Shown here piece by piece: positions 33,039 to 47,900 of a stretch of DNA of 64,000 nt. A program made the translations under genes and the position numbers. The stretch comes from Agelas oroides (Eukaryota; Porifera; Demospongiae; Agelasida; Agelasidae): positions 7,967,443 through 8,031,442 of the forward strand of contig OX422188.1 of NCBI GenBank assembly GCA_949130485.1, written 5' to 3'. How positions within the stretch are numbered: the stretch's first letter is position 1; each line of letters starts with the position of its first letter. The notes under the pieces were generated by a model that saw nothing but the letters and a program-made list of their open reading frames with translations, did not search any database and was not told where the DNA came from.

Positions 33039-34007
33039 CTAGTGATGTGGCCTACAGCCATGTGGAGGTCTGTGCGGGAAGTGATGAGGGTGGGGATGAG
33101 GGTGTGGGTGGTGAGGATGGGGATGAGGGTGTGGGTGGTGAGGGTGGGGATGATGGTGAGGGTGTGGGTGGTGAGGATGTGGGTGGCGAGGGTGTGGATG
33201 GTGAGGGTGTGGGTGGCAAGGGTGTGGATGGTGAGGGTGTGGGTGATGGTGAAAGTGGAAATGGTGAAGGCCGTGGTGTGGAGGTGAGTGGTGTGGAGGT
33301 GGATGATGTGGAGGATGAGTAAGTGAGGACTGGACAGCATGAGAATGGAAGTGAGTGTGTGTATGTAGAGGTGGTGGTGAATGTGTTGAGGGTGTATTGT
33401 GTGTGATAGCGTGAGGAGGGTTGAGTATGGGACGGTTTGGAGTTGACAATGACACATTACACTGGACTGAAACTGATTGAGTACAGTGTACAGAAATATG
33501 GTGAACACCAGAATGGTGGATATGTTCTGGTCTTTCAGGTTCTCTGCTGTCCCCAATACAGCATTGTTCTTGTAAGTTTGCTGACAGTTTCGTCTCCTCA
33601 TCTTTCTCTGTCGCATCGTGTTGGTCTTTCCTGTGACTTTCAAGTATATGACGCTTGGCACTCCCCAGCTCCCCCCTCCAGTCGCACTCCTGTGCGTCTT
33701 CAGTATTCAAGGGGCACTGCACTTGAAGTTGATTAATCTCTCTCTGGCGCTCTTTATTTGGAAATATGTGCACTGGAGGAGCGGCGTTGCACGTCGGGCA
33801 AGACTTGTTAGTGTTTCTGACACGACTTATGCAGTTGAAACAAAAGTGATTACCGCAGCAGCCTGTCAGATGCGCCACTCGTTGTACGGGACACAGACAG
33901 ATGGGGCAAGCAAACTTTTCCTCGGGACGATCGACGTATAGATGGTCGGAGTAGAGATAATCGTCATCTCCCTGGCCCCCACCACTAGTAGTATCAGCGT
34001 GGGTCAT
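33039..34007 (-). CDS. RING finger protein with TRAF-like zinc finger and His/Pro-rich tail
   Basis: Single-exon frame of 322 codons plus stop. Residues 33-72 form a C3HC4-type RING: CPIC, then CC, GNHFC, FNC and CPTC (C33, C36, C49/50, H53, C55, C58, C69, C72). Residues 97-124 (CPLN...ECDWRGEL...H...H) resemble a TRAF-type zinc finger. This suggests a cytosolic E3 ubiquitin ligase or adaptor. From about residue 215 the protein is almost only His, Pro and Thr, ending HRPPHGCRPHH. That tail is encoded by a GGGTGTGGGTGGTGA-like minisatellite (about 33085-33260) and may be a recent extension. A shorter spliced product cannot be excluded. It is co-oriented with UPP, whose start is about 400 bp downstream. 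Confidence 0.75.
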   Translation of the reverse strand: MTHADTTSGGGQGDDDYLYSDHLYVDRPEEKFACPICLCPVQRVAHLTGCCGNHFCFNCISRVRNTNKSCPTCNAAPPVHIFPNKERQREINQLQVQCPLNTEDAQECDWRGELGSAKRHILESHRKDQHDATEKDEETKLSANLQEQCCIGDSREPERPEHIHHSGVHHISVHCTQSVSVQCNVSLSTPNRPILNPPHAITHNTPSTHSPPPLHTHTHFHSHAVQSSLTHPPHHPPPHHSPPHHGLHHFHFHHHPHPHHPHPCHPHPHHPHPRHPHPHHPHPHHHPHPHHPHPHPHPHHPHPHPHPHHFPHRPPHGCRPHH

Positions 34008-35829
34008 CCTTCACCGCAGTACAGTCTCTGTTTCTTGAATATCACCTTGCTGTTAATTCCTGTTGACCTCAGAGCTAGCCTCGTACCCAGGCCCCGCCCA
34101 GCTTTCCATCGCTTGGAGTACGCGCGCGGGGAGAGCCCGGGAACGAGGCTAGCCTCCACCTATCCCTGTATGAGTGGGGCGCCCCGCACATACAGGAAGG
34201 GTCTGGTAGCCTCCACCCCCTCGCGCAAATGCTGGTACACGGTATTCGGCTTGAACAGAATTACAATACACTCATATCAAGTTGATACTTTGTGCAGTAC
34301 ACACATAGGTTTATAACAGATCTAGACTTGGCTGTGAGAGAGAGTCCATGACCTGTAAGAGTCAGTGAATGTGAAGGGAGAACAGAAAAAGAACAAACGT
34401 CATTACTAGGTCAGCACCAAACAATTGTCAGCGCTTCTAGCATAGCTAGCTCTCAACCCTGCTAGTCTCACAGACCATGCTGCTTTGCAGAGAGAGGAAG
34501 ATGGTCATGCTACAGCAAGTGAGATGTTGCCAAAACACTGTACAAGGCAGTTTAGGTAATGATCAACACTGATGATCCTGGCTTGATGACAGAGTAGACT
34601 AGGACTTTTGGGTGGTTTCACATGAGTTCGAGGTGGTTCGACACTTTCGAACCAGAAAGGGGCAGACTTTGCTGTGTTATTTGCGAATTACAGAACTTTC
34701 TTGCTCTTGCAATAGAGGTATGCATGTGATGTCATCGGTAGGCAATTTCTGCATATTTCTGCATACTTCCGTATATGTGCCGCCATCTTGCGAGGCAAAG
34801 AATAGAAAAATTGTACGGTGAGGCCCAGAGGATGTAGGACGTGATTGCATGATGGCGATAATTAACTGACATTCCAAGGCCAAGCAGTGTGGATGCAAGC
34901 TAAATGAACAACTCCATGGACAAAGTCGCGATGGGTGCAATGGGCGTGCATGGTTTTCGACAAAGTTGAAGATGTTCGGCAGTTTAATAACCATTTTTGA
35001 CTAGCCAGATGGCTTCGGCTTAGCCGAAAACCCTATGTGCCCGTCATGACTTAGCCCATAGAGCGATCCTTATAGCTTGTATCCACGGTTCTTGCTCTTG
35101 GAATGTCATCAGAGCACACCAATTGTGGCTACGATGTGACGTCATGTCCTCTCTCCTTTAGGCGAGGCCTATTCCTTCGAGTTACGAAGCACACATTTAG
35201 CTTCAACATAATATTATGCAGAGAGCTAGTCATGACAGTTAACATACCTACACAAGAAAGGAATGCTACTTGTAGGATCATTGCTAGCGCTGGGTGTTTG
35301 ACGCGCTAGTACGTAAGTCCCATTAAAAACTGTCCATTTTGTCTATCAAGATGGCAGCATAGCAATGCTACAATGCGATGGCATACATGCACGCCCTCTA
35401 TGGGACATTGCAAGAAACTTGTACAGTATGCAAACACAGAGGAGGAAGGCCTGGGGAGATCTGATCACGTCTGCTAAAAAGAAGCCTGAGAAAGTGGATA
35501 CAAGGACAGTCTCCGACTGGCATCTGTCTGTCCCTGGTTACTGCTATCAATGCTAACCTGCAAATGCTTCATTCACACAAGAAAGGGCCTGAAGGTGTTT
35601 GGCATGCACCAACCCTGTGTATCCGTCTACCCTCTGTATGCCTTAGCCTCATTCCCAGACCCTCCTGAGGGATCTGGTTACGAGGCAATGTCTACTTGAC
35701 GTCACCTCAAGTAAGCACATACTACCAGATCTCCTCCTTGGTGTTTACATACTGATCAAAGAATGGAGCTCAGAATGTGTGTACAGGGAAAGGGGACAGT
35801 CGGACTGGGGGTTGGAGATGGGAGCTCAC
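34008..35829. other. intergenic, RING gene promoter side to ATP5PF 3' flank
   Basis: Contains hairpin elements at 34077-34153 and about 35645-35684 and a palindromic patch near 35010-35030 (GGCTTCGGCTTAGCCGAA). The stop of ATP5PF is followed directly by GTGAGC, so a 3' UTR exon may lie here. No coding gene is recognised. Confidence 0.5.
34077..34153. repeat. hairpin element, AGCCTCGTTCCCAGGC family
   Basis: TAGCCTCGTACCCAGGCCCC and GAGCCCGGGAACGAGGCTAG flank a loop with CAGCTTTCCATCGCTTG. The same loop type occurs in the copies at 43630 and 52252. Confidence 0.75.
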
Positions 35830-36138
35830 CTATGCGGATTTCTCTTCAAAGCTAAACTTTGGAAACTTGGAGAGGTCTCCTTCACCATATATACGTTTCA
35901 GTCTCTCCATATCACTGTCATACTGCTTCTGTGCCTCCGGAGAAAGGTCAGGAATCTTCCCAGTGGAGCTCTTCTTTGTCTTGTACTCGTTCAGTTTCTG
36001 AATAAACAGCTGCTTTACAGGATCGCTTTCGCCAGCTTTTGTCTTGTTCGCTGAGAGGAGGGTACCCACGAAAAGTGTTCTCCTGCCACTCAGAGCCCAG
36101 CCCGGAGGGAAAAGTCGACGTAACACAACAGCAGCCAT
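35830..36138 (-). CDS. ATP5PF: mitochondrial ATP synthase coupling factor 6
   Basis: One coding exon, 102 aa (human 108 aa). Coupling factor 6 is a peripheral-stalk subunit joining F1 to Fo in the mitochondrial inner membrane. The first 30 or so residues are Arg-rich and hydrophobic (MAAVVLRRLFPPGW... SGRRTLF), typical of a cleaved import signal. The mature part has DPVKQLFIQKLNEYKTK, then MERLKRIYGEGDLSKFPKF and SFEE, matching the family core. The stop TAG is followed at once by GTGAGC, so the coding exon probably ends at a 3' UTR intron. The gene is divergent from MRPS6, start codons 327 bp apart. Confidence 0.92.
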   Translation of the reverse strand: MAAVVLRRLFPPGWALSGRRTLFVGTLLSANKTKAGESDPVKQLFIQKLNEYKTKKSSTGKIPDLSPEAQKQYDSDMERLKRIYGEGDLSKFPKFSFEEKSA

Positions 36139-36464
36139 TTTGACTTTTTGCAGTCAAAGTCAAAGGTCAAAGGTCGACGACCTCTTGGAGAGTTGTACCG
36201 AGTTGTACCATTGATCCGACTACCATCAGTGCAGGCAGCATAGTAAGTTATCCATTAAACTCTGAGCTCTTGCATTCTGAGACTGTTATGCATGTTACAC
36301 ACACGATGATCTACAGTCAGTCGCGGAACAGTCTGGACCTCAGACCCTTCTAAATTACCTTCCTTACCTGGTCACACGGGTCTGAGCTATACCCCTAGTC
36401 ACACACATATATACATACCTCCCCCACATACATGCACAAGTCTCTCTCTTCCACACGCAGGGCA
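36139..36464. promoter_or_regulatory. divergent promoter region between ATP5PF and MRPS6
   Basis: The MRPS6 start lies just after an acceptor-like CACGCAG, so a 5' UTR exon of MRPS6 probably lies in this interval. AGGTCAAAGGTCG at 36164-36176 is a direct repeat spaced by one base, the classical DR1 nuclear receptor site. It is 26-38 bp upstream of the ATP5PF start. Role inferred. Confidence 0.5.
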
Positions 36465-37010
36465 ATGGTCCAGTATGAGATAGCATTGATCCTCCGAGCA
36501 GTCCCTCGCTCTGACCTTCCTAAGGTGCTGCGGGGAGTGTGCACAACAGTGCTGCAGCAAGGCGCCCTCCTGAGAGGGGTGGAGAATCTGGGTGAGAGAG
36601 AGCTCCCTTACAAAATGAGCGCACATAATGAGAGATTCTCACAGGGCAGGTGAGAGATTGAGATAAATAGACAAATTGATAATTCCGCAACAGGTCTCCA
36701 TTGAGAGCGAAGGGTGTTAAGGTTTCATCAAGGGAACATTGAGCTGCCGAGTTTCATGCTAGTTGCAAACCCCTCAAGATAGATAGGTAGATGGAGGGAT
36801 GGATAGAGTAAACATTTAGACATATAGTTCAATTGATTGATAATAGCCTGGCCCGGGAATCACAGCTAGGTGACCCATCCCCCTCTCTCCTTCAGATATG
36901 TGATATTCAACATGGTGGCTCCTCCACGGTCCGTCAAGACCATTCAGAACAAGCTGAGAGCCAACGCGGACGTCATCCGAGCCTCATTGGTCAAGACGGG
37001 CCACTTCTAA
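36465..37010 (+). CDS. MRPS6: mitochondrial ribosomal protein S6 (bS6m)
   Basis: Two coding exons, 36465-36649 and 36896-37010, total 300 nt or 99 aa (human 125 aa, with a longer Lys-rich tail). It is a small-subunit mitoribosome protein of the bacterial S6 family. The start MVQYEIALILRAVPR matches the family start. GVENLGERELPYKMSAHNE is the conserved central motif. The second exon gives YVIFNMVAPPRSV and NADVIRASLVKTGHF. The codon split AG|A across the intron restores Arg. It shares a divergent promoter with another nuclear gene for a mitochondrial protein, ATP5PF. Confidence 0.93.
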
Positions 37011-38002
37011 TGTCAACAGCTTCAGATCATTTATTGTTACGAGTCTTCGTCTTCATTTGTAACAGCTGTCTGTCTATCTTATTTCCAGAATGTCCAGTTT
37101 GAGTGCACGGATGAGAGAGAGATAGTCAAGAATTACACACTCCTCTTTGAAAACACGTTTAGGTTGTGTACCCTATGCAGCTCACTCTGCATGCAAGTGC
37201 TGAAGTGGAAAGAGACCTGGGAATAAACCCCAATGTCCCAGGATTGATATGAATACTCGACCTTGAATAAACCATAAAAGGCATGGAGAGTCCTAATTTT
37301 GTCAGGCACTGCCCCTGCTAATTAGCCCTCTGTCTACAGTCACCTACACTACCGTGTACTATGCAGGCCCTCCACAAACTGGACTGCGTGGGAAGACCTG
37401 CATGGGAACAAGGATATGGATCGAGCATATGGCCTATTCTCGTTCCCAGACTTTTTCCGCAAAAAAAAAAAGTCTGGGAATAAGACTAGGTATAGCCCCT
37501 CCAGGCCACTTGTTGGTAATTATGGCCATATTACACCAATTGTAAATTTGGACCAAGGCCATGCAAGAAGGTCTGGTCATGATGTCCATACAATATAGAT
37601 TTTTCACAGGAAGATGATGCTATACATGTACACTCTGTGTAGCCTTGTTCCCAGGTTCTCCCCGGCCCCCTTTAGCGGGGAGAGCACTGTGCGCAATGGC
37701 TGCATGACAGTACTAGTGAGATCCCATACGTACAGGATTTTGATGGCACACTACATCCCTCAATGACTGAGTTAAGTTTCCTACATGAGTGGTCGATGGT
37801 ATCGATGTGCATTCCAACGGTCACCACCTTTCATTAACAGTTACATTTCATTTAAACCACATTAATTTTATACAAATTGTACACTATAAGACCTGTGTGA
37901 ATGGACACAAAATACAAACAAACGCTAGAAAGACAACATAGAGTACATCAGAATTTGCTGCAGTTGCAACTAAGAGATTGTCATTGTCAGCTGGTCAGTG
38001 GT
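37011..38002. other. convergent intergenic region, MRPS6 to STARD7
   Basis: Contains AATAAA signals after MRPS6 (near 37220 and 37264). Hairpin elements occur at about 37437-37490 and about 37640-37685. No gene is seen. Confidence 0.5.
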
Positions 38003-43171
<5,169 letters not shown>

Positions 43172-44994
43172 CGTTCACCTCTCGTCAGCAGAATAACCAG
43201 AATTGCTAAACGGTCACAGACAAGGGCCGGCTCTGCGATCATGCACAAGCGTCGCGTCGCATGTGACGCACCACCGACGCGCACGTGAATAGCAGCCCCA
43301 CCCACTCAATTTTGAACGCGACACGGTCCTTAAAACTTTACCAGACCGAATTTCACTCCACATGAACCATGGCCGTAGCAAGCGGTCGGGCTGGTCGGGT
43401 TTTGGCCCGACCACTTTTTCGCAGACTAAACGCGCACATGCATGCGCACTTTGAATACACGTCTCGGAAAACGGCTGCCCATGCATCATCGTACAAATTT
43501 CACTGACAAAAAGGCAACGTTGCGTTAGGATTTTTACTCGACGGCCATTCCTTTACTGCGACGAACCCCGTGCTTCGTGCGGCACGTTCGCGCAGCTAAG
43601 TTCATACGCGACGCGGAGTCTGAAATGACTAGCCTCGTTCCCCAGGCCCCGTCCATGCAGCTTTCCATCGTTTGCAGTATACGTACTGCCAGCTGTGTGG
43701 GAGCCTGGGAACAAGACTACTCATTCAGCACTCCATGTGAATCAGAATCCTACTGCCGATGATCACAGCTAAGAAGAGACCTCCCAGCTATTTTTTATTT
43801 TTGCTGCGGGGGCACGCCTTTCGTATGTAGTTACTATGGTCTACGCGCACTAAGTTACGCGCAACCTGCGATCACTAACTCCTAGAGAGTACGTGCATGT
43901 AGCAACTATTGATATTCTGTTTGCTAAGAATTGCAGAACAGATGAGATTTGAGGCTAAACATGGCCTCAGAAGCACTCTCTTAGCGTATAATTTAACAAA
44001 CTTTTCCTGGGGGAGCATGCCCCCAGACCCCCCTATAGATTCTACGTGCGGTATGTAAACTTTGGCCACACCACTTTCAAATAGCTTGCTACGGCCCTGT
44101 GAACTGCCTTTCCAGGATAGAAATTAAACTGCAAACGCGCTTGAATTACAAAGTACTACCAACAAATTCACATGGGGACACTCTAAATTTAGAATCATAA
44201 TCTTAATCTCAAGCTCTCGAATGGCAAAAAATAAACAGCCTGTTTTTTTTTTGTTGATTTTATTGTTTCTTATGCATGTGTAATTGGGAGGTGATGGAAT
44301 CACTTCGCCAGTTGTGTTACAAAATTTGGGGGGAGCCCAGATTTGAAATGAGGGTTTTTCCTTTGGATACAAAAATTTAATGTATGACATATAGCTAGTG
44401 GTATATAGACTAGTCAAAGTGTGACAGCGCACCAAGCCTTGATTTCATACACACACTTGAATTGATTGTGCCTTTCAAGGGGTAGGAACTATAGGAAGTG
44501 TAATGGAGTATAGCTATATAGTTCTTCCAGAATTGTTACAGAAACTTTGTGCAAGTGTATAAAAGAAATGATACTACCTGCTCATTCTTGACTATTGCAG
44601 ACTGTTAATTGTTGTATAAATGTTATAAACCAAAATTTTAGAGTCCCAAAATGAAAATGCAGGAGATGTTAGAGCTGGGACAGGAGGATATACATAATAC
44701 CACCATAAAACCTACTGTTGAACTGTTTTCCCTGATGGTTGTGAATTGAGAGAGCCACTTTCAGGATTGTTGTAGCTATATACAACCAAGAGTTTAGCAT
44801 GGTTTCATCAAACATTGTTTCTATTAGTTTACGACTGAGATGCATTCTTCAGAGTCACTATCAGACAGTACAGAAACGTAAGCCTACAAAAGTTAAACTA
44901 GTGTCATTTGTGCCTGGCACAAGGACTACATTGAAAGCATGTATATATATATATAGAAAGGCTACACTAACTAGACACAAGTCCAGTTATTATG
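43172..44994. other. intergenic between STARD7 start and CXXC/ZU5/Death gene stop
   Basis: The first 250 bp is CpG-rich (GTCGCGTCGCATGTGACGC) and is probably the STARD7 promoter. A mobile element occupies 43368-44099. No gene is recognised from 44100 to 44994. Confidence 0.5.
43368..44099. mobile_element. about 0.73 kb terminal-inverted-repeat element
   Basis: The ends are CATGGCCGTAGCAAGC and GCTTGCTACGGCCCTG, flanked by a 5-bp direct repeat TGAAC. The interior carries its own hairpin element at 43630-43722 and a GGGGGAGCATGCCCCCAGAC palindromic patch near 44010-44035. It is related to 26230-26633. Confidence 0.6.
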
Positions 44995-47900
44995 TTACTC
45001 AGTAACATTTCTCTCTGCTGCAATTGTGTCAGCAACTCCTGTTTGGTTCACCCTACGATCTCTCAGGGCCCTCACTAAGGTCCTCCATGTTGGCACCCCC
45101 CTCCTAGTCACCTGGTCTTCTCTCTGCAGCCATGCAGCTATCACATCATCTCTAAATGTTGGTGAGTCTCTCATGCTCCTCACATGAGGCTGGTTCAGCC
45201 CAAGGGTTAGCCCCAAATCGTAGATGTGAGTTGTCCCAAGGTCTAGCAGGTAGTTTGTGACATCAACAAGATCATCAATGGCTGTAGCAAGGCAAGAGAT
45301 CATAGATGTACATCTTCTTTTCTCATACGCATAGGACAATTATTGCTGTGTCAACACTTTTCCCGGTACTGTTACTGTTATTGGGAAAACTGCACATAAG
45401 CAGGCTGTTTCAGGGCTAATGCCTATGCTGTTATACACTTATTCAGTTCTATTTGGAGGGTCTCTGCAGGGTTCTCCTCAGCAGCTGGCTCTAGTCTCAT
45501 TCCCACCATTGACGAAAAAGGGGAGAGCCTGGGAACTGCAAAGCCAGGAAGCTAGGCTGAGATCCTGTGTCCAACCAATCGTAAGCAGAAAGACATGTAG
45601 CTGTTGCAGGGTATTACATCGTACATCCAATTATCAAGTACATATTTAGTTCATCTTTGCATGGTAACTGGGAATAATGCACATGAGCCGACTCTGCTTT
45701 CGGGCCCATGTGCATGTTCCTGTTAAATTATGCTTACTCAGTTCAATTTGGGGGTTCTCTACAGGATTCACCACAGCAGCTGGCTGCATGTTCTGGTGTT
45801 CTGCCACCAATGGAGCCAAGGAGCTAGGCTGAGATCCTGTGTCAAACAAAATTACAAGCAGAAAGATACCTTTACACTTCCATCAAAAGCTGACTTGTAG
45901 TACTGTGCCTGGAAATTAAAATGGCCACACTATATCTAGCTGGTTATACATATACTTACCAGGTGTATCTTCAAATACATCAGTGTTTATTTAACTCTCA
46001 AAAAAACTTTAACCAGCATATCAAATACTGCATATATGCTACACAAGCTCTGCTTCAGTGCACATGCACATACTCACTCATTTCAACTTGAGGATTTTCC
46101 ACAGGGTTCTCCTCAGCAGCTGACTGTATGTTCTGGTGTTCTGCCACCAATGGAGCTGGAAGGATTGGTGGACTCGGTCCTGTGTCTAACCAAATGGCAA
46201 GCAGATGAATGCACGAACTTTAAATGCTGCAGGTATTATTACATAGCTCCCTCATATACACTTTCATCAAATGCCAACATGTAGTAGTGAAATTTGAGGA
46301 ATTGGCCTGGAAAAAATGGCTAAAGTTTGTAGAGCCTGATGGACTACATACAAATATCATGCAGGTACATCTACTCCACTCTTCAACTCAGGCTATAAAC
46401 AACACATCACATGCATGCACTAACCAGGATGATGGACAATACGAAAGAAGTCATTTTCCCTTCCAGTTCCCACCAGCTTTACTCTGTATATCAGTGGGTT
46501 TGGATTTCTATCATTCCGGAGCCATTTTAGTAGGAGCACACATTCAGGCACCCAAGTGTTTTCTGATGAGAAATTATCGACTCGATCTCTCTCAATCTGA
46601 GCCGGATGGAGAATCACTGTCACATCTATGCAGGAGCTGAAGGCTAACAGACTTGAGTTTACCTGTGTTCTCTGAACTGGAACAATTTCCCATCCACTGT
46701 CTGTCTGTACGCCATCATCTGGAATGTTGAGGGCCACATGGTCAGCACCAAATGTAATGGGGGGAGCTATGTCATATCCCTGCTGATACTTCCTCTTCAC
46801 CATCTGAAGCAGTAACCACAAAAATCAATAATAACTTGCCATTCCAAACAAATTATACCAAAAGATGTAGCTACTTACTGTGAGGCACATCTTCAGGTTT
46901 TTGGTAACCACAAAATGGCAGTAGTACCAGTGGCTTGGCAGGTGTTTAACTGTGAAGTAGACTTGAGCACAATACTGACAGGAATGCTCACCAGGTTTCA
47001 CCTTCTTTGCTATTCCAGTCCCAGAAAAGTGGGTAGTGGTAAGTACTCCATACTTACTGCCAAGAATGAATGACCCTCCTTCTACGACTTCAAACTTGTA
47101 TGGAGGACATTTCTGGGCAGACTGAACAAAGCGTAGCTGACTAGGCTTGTTGAAATTGGCGCAATGCTGAGCTTCGATTGTGACTTTCTTTGTAAAACTT
47201 CCTGGAGTAGTCACCCAGTACACAGCACTAGCAAGCTCATAGCCCTTGGGAAGCTCGAACTGGCCTGAGAGGGAGGCTTTGATATTGACTGAATATTCAG
47301 GAGTACCTTCAGGAAGGGCATTCTCTGGAACATACAGCTTAAACCCATAGTCTTTCCATTGAAAGTTCATTGTTTCATTTGTGACCAGCAACTCCTCTTC
47401 ACCAACAACCTCAACACCTGGAACACCAGTGTAACCTGCATGGATTATGGAAAACAGTGCCATTAAACATTGTATGTCTGCAGCTACTGAGGTACTTGTG
47501 ATCAGTTTTCACTGCATGTGCCATGCAAAGCATGCATGAGCTCACCAGACTTTGACTTATGTAGCTGTCTCCTCAGGTCCTCATTCTCAACTTCCAGTTC
47601 CTTTATGCGCTGCAGTATATGCATGACAATGCTCAATGGTGGTTTATCCATTATGTGTAGGTTTGTATACCCATACAATTGCTTACCAATTTCATCTTTT
47701 CAGGTAGTGGGTCACTGCTACCCATGCCTGCAAGTGCAAATAATAAAACTGAGTTTTATACAATGATGGTTACTGTAGCTACCCCACCTGGCTCACCACT
47801 GTCCACCTTCCTCTTCTTTACTGCACTCCCTTCAGACACCTCTGGTTTTTGAACTGGAATTAAACAATGTGTACTTAAATATAAGTTGTGGGAGGGAGTT

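Noticed and set aside
33047-33322. Plus-strand Gly/Val/Asp/Glu-rich frame
   Set aside because: It is the antisense of the His/Pro tail of the RING gene; there is no start context or partner exons.
46420-46821. One continuous 133-codon exon
   Set aside because: Comparison with 53933-53563 and strong GTAAAC/CTCAG borders support a 66-nt intron inside it.
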